From: Roseateles_B sp051857535
GTDB taxonomy: Bacteria > Pseudomonadota > Gammaproteobacteria > Burkholderiales > Burkholderiaceae_C
Length of the DNA: 64,000 bases
Assembly (NCBI RefSeq): GCF_051857535.1
Contig: NZ_JBPZGY010000011.1
Location: forward strand, 102,993-166,992
Direction: 5' to 3'
Below are positions 57,840-64,000 of the stretch, piece by piece. A model generated the notes under the pieces. It saw only the letters and a list, made by a program, of their open reading frames with translations, was not told where the DNA came from and did not search any database. The translations under genes and the position numbers were made by a program. Each line of letters opens with the position of its first letter. Positions within the stretch are counted from its first letter, which is position 1.

Positions 57840-59510
57840 CTAGCAACTGGCGTAGATGAGCTCGCCCCCAATGGCGGGGTCGGCGAGCATCGAGGGTAGC
57901 AGCAGGCGCTGAGTCTTGCCGCTGGTGGTCTTGGGAAGAAAGCCTGGTCGAACGAAGTGGATGCGGTGCAGCATCACGCCGTGTTCATGGGCCACCAGCC
58001 GACGCAGTTCGCCGGCCAGGGTGTCGAAGTCCAGCTTGCCGCGGAATGTGCGCTCGATCTCCTGAACGGCATGCACCCGCTCCTGGCCGTCGTCCGCGTG
58101 ACCGAAGACCGCGCAATGGCCCGGCCGGAAGCCCTCATGGGCCGCCGCGATGCTGCGTTCGATGTCATAGGGGTAGACGTTGCGGCCTCGCAGAATGATC
58201 AGTTCCTTCTTGCGCCCGGTCACGTACAGGGCACCCTCCTGCACGAAGCCCAGGTCGCCGGTGGCGAGGTAGGGCGGGCCGGCATCGAGCGAGAGGAAGT
58301 GGGGCGCGGCAGCGGGCGGCAGATTCCAGTAGCCGCTGCTGATGTTTGGCCCGCGCAGGAAGATCTCGCCGATCTCGCCGTCGGCGCAGCGCCTGCCATG
58401 TTCGTCGGCCACCAGCAGGGTCACATCGGGGTGGATGGTGCCGGCGCACACCAGCTCGTCGCGGGCATCTGGCTTTTGCAGGAATGTCGGCGGGCGGTGC
58501 GCCGGTCCACCGGAGACGAACAGGGTGGCCTCGGCCAAGCCATAGCAGGGGAAGTGCGCGGCGGCATCGAAGCCATGGGCGGCGTAGCGCTCGCTGAAGT
58601 CGCGCAGCGCGCGTGCCGACACCGGCTCAGCGCCGTTGAAGGCGACCTTCCAGCAGCTGAGGTCAAGGGCCGCGGCCCGTTCGGCACGGTAGCGGCTCAC
58701 GCACAGCTCGAAGGCGAAGTTCGGCCCGCCGCTGGTGTGGGCACGGTAGCGGTGTATCAGTTCCAGCCACAGCAGCGGATCGCGGAAGAAGGCCGTGGGC
58801 GGCATCAACACGGCGCAGCCACCAACATACAGAGGCTGGAACACGTTCCCGATCAGGCCCTGGTCGTGGTAGAGCGGTGCCCAGGCCACCACGGTGACCG
58901 GCTCCCGATGGTCAAAGGCCTCGCGGATCATGCGTTGGTTGGCCATGATGTTGGCGTGGCGTACCACCACGCCCTTGGGCCGCGAGGTGGAGCCCGAGGT
59001 GTACTGCAGCAGCGCCATCTCCTGGGCGTCAGGCGGCAGCCCCTCGAAGGGCTGCTGTGGATGGGCCCGGTCCGCGGCAAGCAGGTCCTCCACGGTGGTG
59101 AGGATTTGCGGCTCCAGCCCTGCCAACTGGGGTTCTCGGGCCAGCAGTGTCTGCAGTCCCGGCATGCCGATGATGCGCGTTGGGGTGCAGTCCGCCATCA
59201 CGGTCGCAAGCGCTCCCGCCGAGCGAGCCTTGGGCAGGGGCAGGGGCACGGCCACCAGCCGTGCCAGCAGGCAGGCAAACAGCGCCTGCAGGAACTGCAC
59301 CGACGTAGGCAGCACCAGCAGCACCCGGTCGCCCGGCCTGCAGCTGCGGGAGAGCTGGCGCGCAATGGCGGTGGCGTCGTCCAGGAGGGCGCCGAAGCTC
59401 AGGGTATGTTTCTCGATACCGCGCTCGTCGAGCAGGCGGTAGGCGATGCGGTCGCGATCCACGTGCGCCCGGTGGCGCAGCAGCTCGACAAGCGTGGTGA
59501 CGTGTTCCAT
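57840..59510 (-). CDS. Fatty acyl-AMP ligase (FAAL)
   Basis: A 556-residue adenylate-forming enzyme of the FAAL class that activates fatty acids and passes them to an ACP. The AMP motif is LLQYTSGSTSRPKGVVV. YHDQGLIGNVFQPLYVG and CYGLAEATLFVSGG are FAAL signatures distinguishing it from acyl-CoA ligases. GRKKELIILRGRNVYPYDIE is near the C-terminus. The ATG at 59510 follows the P450 stop by 4 bp. Its ACP partner is probably the protein at 61641-61925. FAALs commonly start lipopeptide synthesis, so its product may be the acyl cap of the NRPS peptide. Confidence 0.93.
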   Translation of the reverse strand: MEHVTTLVELLRHRAHVDRDRIAYRLLDERGIEKHTLSFGALLDDATAIARQLSRSCRPGDRVLLVLPTSVQFLQALFACLLARLVAVPLPLPKARSAGALATVMADCTPTRIIGMPGLQTLLAREPQLAGLEPQILTTVEDLLAADRAHPQQPFEGLPPDAQEMALLQYTSGSTSRPKGVVVRHANIMANQRMIREAFDHREPVTVVAWAPLYHDQGLIGNVFQPLYVGGCAVLMPPTAFFRDPLLWLELIHRYRAHTSGGPNFAFELCVSRYRAERAAALDLSCWKVAFNGAEPVSARALRDFSERYAAHGFDAAAHFPCYGLAEATLFVSGGPAHRPPTFLQKPDARDELVCAGTIHPDVTLLVADEHGRRCADGEIGEIFLRGPNISSGYWNLPPAAAPHFLSLDAGPPYLATGDLGFVQEGALYVTGRKKELIILRGRNVYPYDIERSIAAAHEGFRPGHCAVFGHADDGQERVHAVQEIERTFRGKLDFDTLAGELRRLVAHEHGVMLHRIHFVRPGFLPKTTSGKTQRLLLPSMLADPAIGGELIYASC

Positions 59511-59514
59511 GCCT

Positions 59515-60756
59515 TCAGTGGAAGCTGACGCGCAGCCGGCCCAGGCCGCGAAGAATCTGGGAATGCTCAGACCAGGCCAGGGTGTCGTCCAGCACGCGCG
59601 CCTGCTTGCCGCTTGCGACCAGCGCCGAGAGAAAGACCTCGGCCTGCAGCTGTGCCATGAAGGCGCCGAGGCAGGTATGGATGCCGTGCCCGAAGGCCAC
59701 ATGGCGTGCGGCGTTCTGGCGGGTGATGTCGAAGCGGGCTCCCGCCGGGAAGACGGCGTCGTCCCGGTTGGCTGATCCCATGCACAGAAGCACCTGCTCG
59801 CCGACGCGGATCTCGACGCCCGCGACGTGCACAGGCTCGCTGGCCACGCGCTTGGTCATCTGCAGCGGGGACTCAAATCGCAGCACCTCGTCCACGGCCC
59901 CAGGCAGCAGCGCCGGCTGGGCCTTGAGCAGTTCGAACTGTTGGGGATGATGGGCGAACAGCAGCACGGCATTGCTGAGCAGCGAGGTGGTGGTCTCGAC
60001 ACCGGCGACGTAGCACATGATGCAGACGTAGATCAGCTCCTCGTCCGTGAGGCGGTCGCCCTTGTGCTCGTAGTGGGCGAGGCGGCTGATGAGGTGGTCA
60101 TCCGGCCGGGCCCGCACGCGGGCAATGTGACCCCGGAAGAATTCCATGTAGTCGAGCAACTGGCGGTGCAGCTCGACATAGCGGTCGGCGGTGATGAACC
60201 CAGGCTCGAGAAAGATCCGCACCAGACGGGTCCAGTCCCTGATCGGGGCCTCGGCCTCGGGACCCAGGCCCATCCAGGCGCGGATGATGCGCAATGGCAG
60301 CGGCTCCGTGACCTCGGACACCAGCTCTACCTCCGGCTGCGCGAGCGCACGCCCCAGAAACTCGGCCACGGCGGCCTCGATCACGGGGCGCAGCCCCTCC
60401 ACGCTCTTGCGGTTGAAGGCCACGTTGGTGAGCTGGCGCAGGCGGCCGTGGTCCGGGCCGTCGGTGAACACGATGGACTTCTCGCCCAGGCGCACGATCT
60501 CGGGGCAGTCCAAACCATGGCCCGCCAACTGCCGCTGCACCAGCGTGGGGATCAGCGTTGCGCTGAAGCGCTTGTCCTTCAGCACGGCAGAGACGTCCTC
60601 ATGCCGCGTCAGCACCCACATGCCCAGCGTCTTGAAGGGTGGCCGCTCCCGCAGTGCTTCGTAGCTGGGGTAGGGGTCGCGCTTGAAGGCGGGGGACAGA
60701 GGATTGAAGCGCGGCGTGGCTGGGCGCTGCAGGGCGGCCGGGGTGGTGGTGTCCAT
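59515..60756 (-). CDS. Cytochrome P450
   Basis: A 413-residue soluble bacterial P450. The heme-binding loop is AFGHGIHTCLG with the proximal Cys. The I-helix has VAGVETTTSLL and the K-helix ExxR is in DEVLRFES. No reductase or ferredoxin gene is seen close by, so it must use a distant redox partner. It is followed by the FAAL gene 4 bp later and preceded by the methyltransferase gene. Oxidation of the acyl chain, perhaps on the ACP, is inferred. Confidence 0.95.
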   Translation of the reverse strand: MDTTTPAALQRPATPRFNPLSPAFKRDPYPSYEALRERPPFKTLGMWVLTRHEDVSAVLKDKRFSATLIPTLVQRQLAGHGLDCPEIVRLGEKSIVFTDGPDHGRLRQLTNVAFNRKSVEGLRPVIEAAVAEFLGRALAQPEVELVSEVTEPLPLRIIRAWMGLGPEAEAPIRDWTRLVRIFLEPGFITADRYVELHRQLLDYMEFFRGHIARVRARPDDHLISRLAHYEHKGDRLTDEELIYVCIMCYVAGVETTTSLLSNAVLLFAHHPQQFELLKAQPALLPGAVDEVLRFESPLQMTKRVASEPVHVAGVEIRVGEQVLLCMGSANRDDAVFPAGARFDITRQNAARHVAFGHGIHTCLGAFMAQLQAEVFLSALVASGKQARVLDDTLAWSEHSQILRGLGRLRVSFH

Positions 60757-60765
60757 GGGCAGGTC

Positions 60766-61641
60766 TCAGTGGCGTTGCAGCGTGAGCCGCAGCAGGCAGA
60801 TCTTCCCCATGAAGAAGCCCAGTGAGGACAGCTGCAGGTAGCGCTCATAGCGCTTGACGGTGTCGAGGCCGACCAGCGCGATCGCCTCGGCTCGGCGGGC
60901 CTTCAGGCGGTGGGCCCACAGCTCGCAGGTGCGGGCATAGTCCAGGCGGTCATTGCGCACGCGCACGATCTCCATCACGCCAGAGGCTGCTTCCACGATG
61001 TCGGGCAGCGTGGGCAGGTCGGCGTTGGGGAAGATCTGCTGCTCCATGAACTCGCTGGCCTGGCTGCGGTCGAGGTTCAGGTAGGCGATGGTCTGCAGAG
61101 AGAGACGGCCCCGGCGCTGCAGGTGGTCGCGCGCGAACTCGAAGAAGCGGCGGTACTTCGCGCGCTTCTCGGCCACGGTGTCGTCGGGCGTTGCGAAGTG
61201 CTCAAAGGCGCCGATGCTGATCATGGCGCCATAGGGCTGGTCCGGGGTGTGGTCCAGCCAGTTTTCCAGCCGCACCTCGACGCCGGGCAGACCCAGGCTG
61301 CGCACATGGCTGGCCTGCTCTGCGCTGAGGGTGAGGCCGGTGGCATGCGTGAGCTGCTCGCTGCGTGCCTGCAGGCGGTGCAGCAGGCTGCCCCATCCGC
61401 AACCGATGTCCAGCACACGCGAGGCGTCCAGGGCCCGCGACTCGGCCAGGTGGTAGTCGAGCTTGCGTTGCTGGGCGCTTTCGAGGTCTGCGTCGTGCTG
61501 ATGCTCGGGCCACAGGGCGCAGGAATAGCTCATCCCGGCGTCCAGCCACAGCGCGTAGAAGGCGTTGCCCACGTCATAGTGGTGCTCGATGGCCCGCTGC
61601 GCGGCCGCACGGTCCACCGGGCTCGAAAGGACGGCGTCCAT
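60766..61641 (-). CDS. Cyclopropane synthase-like SAM methyltransferase
   Basis: A 291-residue methyltransferase of the CFA/mycolic acid synthase-like family. It has HHYDVGNAFYALWLD and MSYSCALW near the N-terminus, SAM motif I VLDIGCGWGSLL, and ISIGAFEHF. The N-terminal lipid-binding domain of full CFA synthases (about 390 residues) is absent. Members methylate double bonds of acyl chains or make branched or cyclopropane products; the presence of a desaturase and an ACP in the same set fits that. The ATG shares one base with the ACP stop codon (TGATG). Confidence 0.9.
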   Translation of the reverse strand: MDAVLSSPVDRAAAQRAIEHHYDVGNAFYALWLDAGMSYSCALWPEHQHDADLESAQQRKLDYHLAESRALDASRVLDIGCGWGSLLHRLQARSEQLTHATGLTLSAEQASHVRSLGLPGVEVRLENWLDHTPDQPYGAMISIGAFEHFATPDDTVAEKRAKYRRFFEFARDHLQRRGRLSLQTIAYLNLDRSQASEFMEQQIFPNADLPTLPDIVEAASGVMEIVRVRNDRLDYARTCELWAHRLKARRAEAIALVGLDTVKRYERYLQLSSLGFFMGKICLLRLTLQRH

Positions 61642-61925
61642 CAGGCGGGTACCTCGGCTGCGGCGGCAGCGCGCAGACGGACGATCTCCGCGGCCATCAG
61701 CTGAATGGTCGGGAACTCGAACAGCAGGGAGGGCGAGACCTCCGTGCCCATCCACTCTTCCAGCTCGACAACAAGGCTCACGGCTGCCGCAGAGTCGAGG
61801 CCAAAGGTGTCGAACTCAGCGTCCACGGGGATGCGCTCGATCGGGAAGTCCAGCAGGGTGGCGATGTGCTGGCGGCACCATTGGACGATCTCGTCATGCG
61901 TCAGTTGGGCGAAGGGTGCGGTCAT
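61641..61925 (-). CDS. Acyl carrier protein
   Basis: A 94-residue stand-alone carrier protein. The phosphopantetheine site is FGLDSAAAV, with Ser45. The flanking helices and the end of helix III (PTIQLMAAEI) match type II ACPs found with FAALs. It heads a minus-strand run of ACP, methyltransferase, P450, FAAL and two thioesterases with overlaps or gaps under 15 bp. The G8-G9 tract just upstream (about 61963) is a possible slippage site but is outside the gene. Confidence 0.92.
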   Translation of the reverse strand: MTAPFAQLTHDEIVQWCRQHIATLLDFPIERIPVDAEFDTFGLDSAAAVSLVVELEEWMGTEVSPSLLFEFPTIQLMAAEIVRLRAAAAAEVPA

Positions 61926-62086
61926 GAGGTTTACCTTTGTGGCTGTTCAGGAAAGGAGCGATGAGAGGGGGGGGCTGGCGAGGTGCCTGCGGCGGGGCCA
62001 GGGCCCGGGCTGGCACCAGGTCTGGCACCAGGGCTTGCCACAGGGGCATGGCTCAGAGGCGCCGCATGGGAAATGGCCGTCAGCCT

Positions 62087-63100
62087 TCAGGGCACGGCCT
62101 CAGACCCGGGCGACTTGCTGGCCGTCGTGCGGATGGCCTCGGGATCGGGCAGGCGCAGGTCCGTGGCCAGGCCCAGCCGGGCCATCAACCAGATGAACCA
62201 CCAGCCCGGATCGGGCCGGTACCAGACGAGGCCGAACGAGGGCGAGTTCGGGAAGCGGTGGTGGTTGTTGTGCCAGGACTCGCCGAGCGTCAGGATGGAG
62301 AGGAAGCCGACGTTGTGGCTGCGCTCGCGTGTCTCGTAGGCGCGTGAGCCGAAGGTGTGCAGAAAGGAGTTGATCGACCAGATGATGTGCTCCAGGACCA
62401 CCATGCGCAGCAGGCCGCCCCACAGCAGCCCCGACAGCGCGCCGGCCAGTGACTGGTGGTACAGGCCGCCCAGGGCGGCCGGCAAGGCGAGTCCCAGCAC
62501 TATCCACAGGTGGTAGTGACGTGTGATGCGCTGCAGTTCCTTGTCTCGGAGCATGTCTGGGGCGTAGCGCACGACGTTCGGGTAGGCGTGCTTGGCCATC
62601 CAGGTGAAATGTGAATGGACCAGGCCCTTGAGGCGGTTCCAGGTACCGGGGCCATGCAGATTGGGCGAATGCGGATCGCCTTCTTGGTCGCTGCGCTCGT
62701 GATGCAGGCGATGCAGCGCCACCCAGGACGTGACATTCCCCTGGCCGGCCATGGCGGCTGCCACGGCCAGGAAGCGCTTGAGCCCTGGGGAGGCCTTGAA
62801 GGTGCGATGTGTGAAGAGCCGGTGGTAGCCCACCGTGATACCCAGACCGGTCAGGAGCCAGAAGCCGAACAGCAAGGCCGCTTCAAACGCACCGGTAGGC
62901 AGCCATCCTCCGAAGGCCGGGACGGCCAGTGCGACGCAGGCCAGTGGCGGCAGCACGTCAAACAGCAGGAAGTGGCGGCGCTGCAGGCGGTGCACAAAGG
63001 CGCTCTGCACAGCCATCTTGCCCTCGGCAGGAGGAGTGACGGCGGCGGCGGGTGCCGCCGGCCCAGGTGGAACCAGGTTCGCGGTGCGCTCGTCAGTCAT
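62087..63100 (-). CDS. Acyl desaturase, delta-9 (stearoyl-CoA desaturase) type
   Basis: A 337-residue membrane di-iron desaturase. The three histidine boxes are GYHRLFTHR, HRLHHERSD and ESWHNNHHRFP, placed between paired hydrophobic helices as in the family. The 30-residue N-terminal tail is Ala/Pro-rich. The ATG at 63100 has GGAAG 5 bp upstream, whereas the frame continues open to 63337 without family similarity. The gene is 161 bp before the ACP gene. With the FAAL and ACP it forms a trio like JamA-B-C/TtuA-B-C, which in other bacteria makes alkene or alkyne acyl-ACP; whether this enzyme makes an alkyne cannot be seen. Confidence 0.92.
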   Translation of the reverse strand: MTDERTANLVPPGPAAPAAAVTPPAEGKMAVQSAFVHRLQRRHFLLFDVLPPLACVALAVPAFGGWLPTGAFEAALLFGFWLLTGLGITVGYHRLFTHRTFKASPGLKRFLAVAAAMAGQGNVTSWVALHRLHHERSDQEGDPHSPNLHGPGTWNRLKGLVHSHFTWMAKHAYPNVVRYAPDMLRDKELQRITRHYHLWIVLGLALPAALGGLYHQSLAGALSGLLWGGLLRMVVLEHIIWSINSFLHTFGSRAYETRERSHNVGFLSILTLGESWHNNHHRFPNSPSFGLVWYRPDPGWWFIWLMARLGLATDLRLPDPEAIRTTASKSPGSEAVP

Positions 63101-63897
63101 GTGGTCTTCCATGGAAAGTTCGGACGTTTGAACATGAGCGTTGGCAGGCTGGCGCCCGGCCTTGCGCAGCAGTCCGCCACGCAATGGCATGCCCGGGCGT
63201 GGCAGGGGCTCTTGCCTGCGGGGGAGGGGCCGAAGCAGGCCTGGGCTTTGTGGATCAGGCGCCGGCCGTATCCGGGGGCGGTGTTCCGCCCCTGGCGCAA
63301 TCCGAGGTGTCTGCTTTGCCGCACGTGGAGTCATCACGCGCCGCCTTGGTACTGTGGGTCATGGACCACCCCCTCCCTCATTGGCTTATTGAAATGGCAC
63401 AGCGCAGTGGCTGTCCTTGATCGCATGGAGCCGAGGCGCCCTGGGGAGCCTGGCGGCTGCTGCGTTGTCAGGAACACGGTAGCTGACGAAAGACGTCATG
63501 ACCGAAACGATCTGTAAGACCGTGGTGGAAAGACTCTTGTAAAGCGCTCAGCTAACGAATTAGCGCGGCATGCTATGCGATCGCCAGCAATCCAGAATCA
63601 TGGTTTGCGATATGGTGGCGGTGCATTGCGACAGTTAGTTGACGGGTTGGTCCTGTGAAGACTCCTGTCGCGCAGACGCAGCTGCCGGTGGCCTCTGCCG
63701 TGGTCGGCGGGCGCCGGGGAAGAGGGCTTGAGCCTCGGGGGCGGTAGTGTCCGGAAGCTTGTGCCCGGCCCGCCGTCAGGCTGGATGCCCCAATGAAAAA
63801 GGCTCTTTGCGCATTGCTTCGTGATGGCTCATCTGGTGAGCCACGCGAAGGAGATATTGGCTCGTAAGCCCCTGCGGTGGGGCGCAAGGAGCCAGAG
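63101..63897. other. Intergenic region between desaturase and IS1595-type element
   Basis: About 800 bp with no convincing gene, and AT-richer than surrounding DNA from 63470 to 63650. It contains a perfect palindrome at 63551-63564. This is the outer border of the biosynthetic locus and probably includes the left end of the insertion sequence, whose terminal repeat I could not define. Confidence 0.4.
63551..63564. promoter_or_regulatory. Palindrome GCTAACGAATTAGC, candidate operator
   Basis: Perfect 5-bp arms around CGAA, about 450 bp upstream of the desaturase gene. The central 12 bp match the site at 34600-34611 except for one base. Confidence 0.35.
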
Positions 63898-64000
63898 ATG
63901 CGCAGCCGGGAACTCAAGAAGATGCTGGCCCAGGCGGCCAAGTTGACGTGGCCGCAAAGGCGGGAGCTGATGCAGGCCTTGAGCGGGGTCGACGAGGTGG
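63898..64000 (+). mobile_element. IS1595-family transposase, N-terminal fragment (runs off the window)
   Basis: An ATG at 63898 opens a frame that continues past the window end. It begins MRSRELKKMLAQAAKLTWPQ, followed by RRELMQAL. This resembles the N-terminus of IS1595-type (ISXO2-like) transposases, which start with a similar L-x-x-L-T-x-x-Q-R-x-x-L helix. Only 34 residues are visible, so the identification is tentative and the DDE catalytic part is not present. Confidence 0.5.

Larger units (their letters stand above)
18248..63100. other. Candidate hybrid NRPS / lipid / sulfur biosynthetic locus
   Basis: The span contains three NRPS proteins (single-copy MbtH and PPTase), two ATP-grasps, a LanB-like protein, a GST/C-S lyase/gamma-glutamyl hydrolase set, a FAAL/ACP/desaturase/P450/methyltransferase set, an Asp/Glu racemase, a CysE-like enzyme, an EntS-like exporter, an EamA transporter and a TonB receptor. 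The left border is set by the LysR remnant, the right by the IS1595-like fragment. It could be one locus or two adjacent ones; pepA and the region after 51.6 kb are the most doubtful members. Confidence 0.65.

Overview
The window is GC-rich, gene-dense DNA that looks like a betaproteobacterium of the order Burkholderiales, probably near the Roseateles/Mitsuaria/Rubrivivax group. This is inferred from the aa3 oxidase gene order (coxB, coxA, a small assembly protein, ctaG, a DUF2970 protein, coxC, a twin-TM protein, SURF1, ctaA, ctaB, SCO), from a CIRCE-controlled rpoH, and from overall protein similarity as I recognise it. No rRNA, tRNA or CRISPR array is visible.

Core region, 1-17.3 kb: the tail of a Bug-type transporter receptor, trmL, a ComF-type phosphoribosyltransferase, a BioC-like methyltransferase, the complete cytochrome c oxidase and heme A assembly cluster (2.7-12.1 kb), rpoH, a CheW protein and a large MASE1-CHASE-PAS hybrid histidine kinase. 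A decayed LysR gene (17.3-18.0 kb) marks the transition to accessory DNA.

Accessory region, 18.2-63.1 kb: a large candidate biosynthetic locus. Minus strand, 18.2-33.5 kb: D-Ala-D-Ala ligase-like ATP-grasp, gamma-glutamyl hydrolase-like class I amidotransferase, SAM methyltransferase, PatB/MalY-type C-S lyase, glutathione transferase, a second ATP-grasp, a fused MurL-like PP-loop/flavin monooxygenase, a C-A-T-C NRPS and a fatty acid desaturase. After about 2 kb with no convincing gene comes a phytanoyl-CoA-type dioxygenase (plus strand). A tightly coupled minus-strand operon at 36.5-47.6 kb encodes NRPS, LanB-like protein, MFS exporter and NRPS. Plus strand, 48.5-51.6 kb: MbtH, an Asp/Glu racemase, an EamA transporter and a serine acetyltransferase. 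Then leucyl aminopeptidase (minus), TonB-dependent receptor and Sfp/EntD-type phosphopantetheinyl transferase (plus). A minus-strand lipid cassette at 57-63.1 kb has two hotdog thioesterases, fatty acyl-AMP ligase, P450, CFA-synthase-like methyltransferase, acyl carrier protein and acyl desaturase. The start of an IS1595-type transposase lies at the right edge.

Proposed logic (inference): the FAAL/ACP/desaturase/P450 set makes and activates an unusual acyl chain. Three NRPS proteins, helped by MbtH and the PPTase, assemble a short peptide; their A-domain pockets suggest a basic residue, a Val-like residue and one unassigned residue. The GST, gamma-glutamyl hydrolase and C-S lyase trio resembles glutathione-based sulfur insertion in glucosinolate and gliotoxin biosynthesis. 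The MurL-like/FMO fusion, ATP-grasps and LanB-like protein would add further tailoring. No NRPS thioesterase domain and no pathway-specific regulator were seen.
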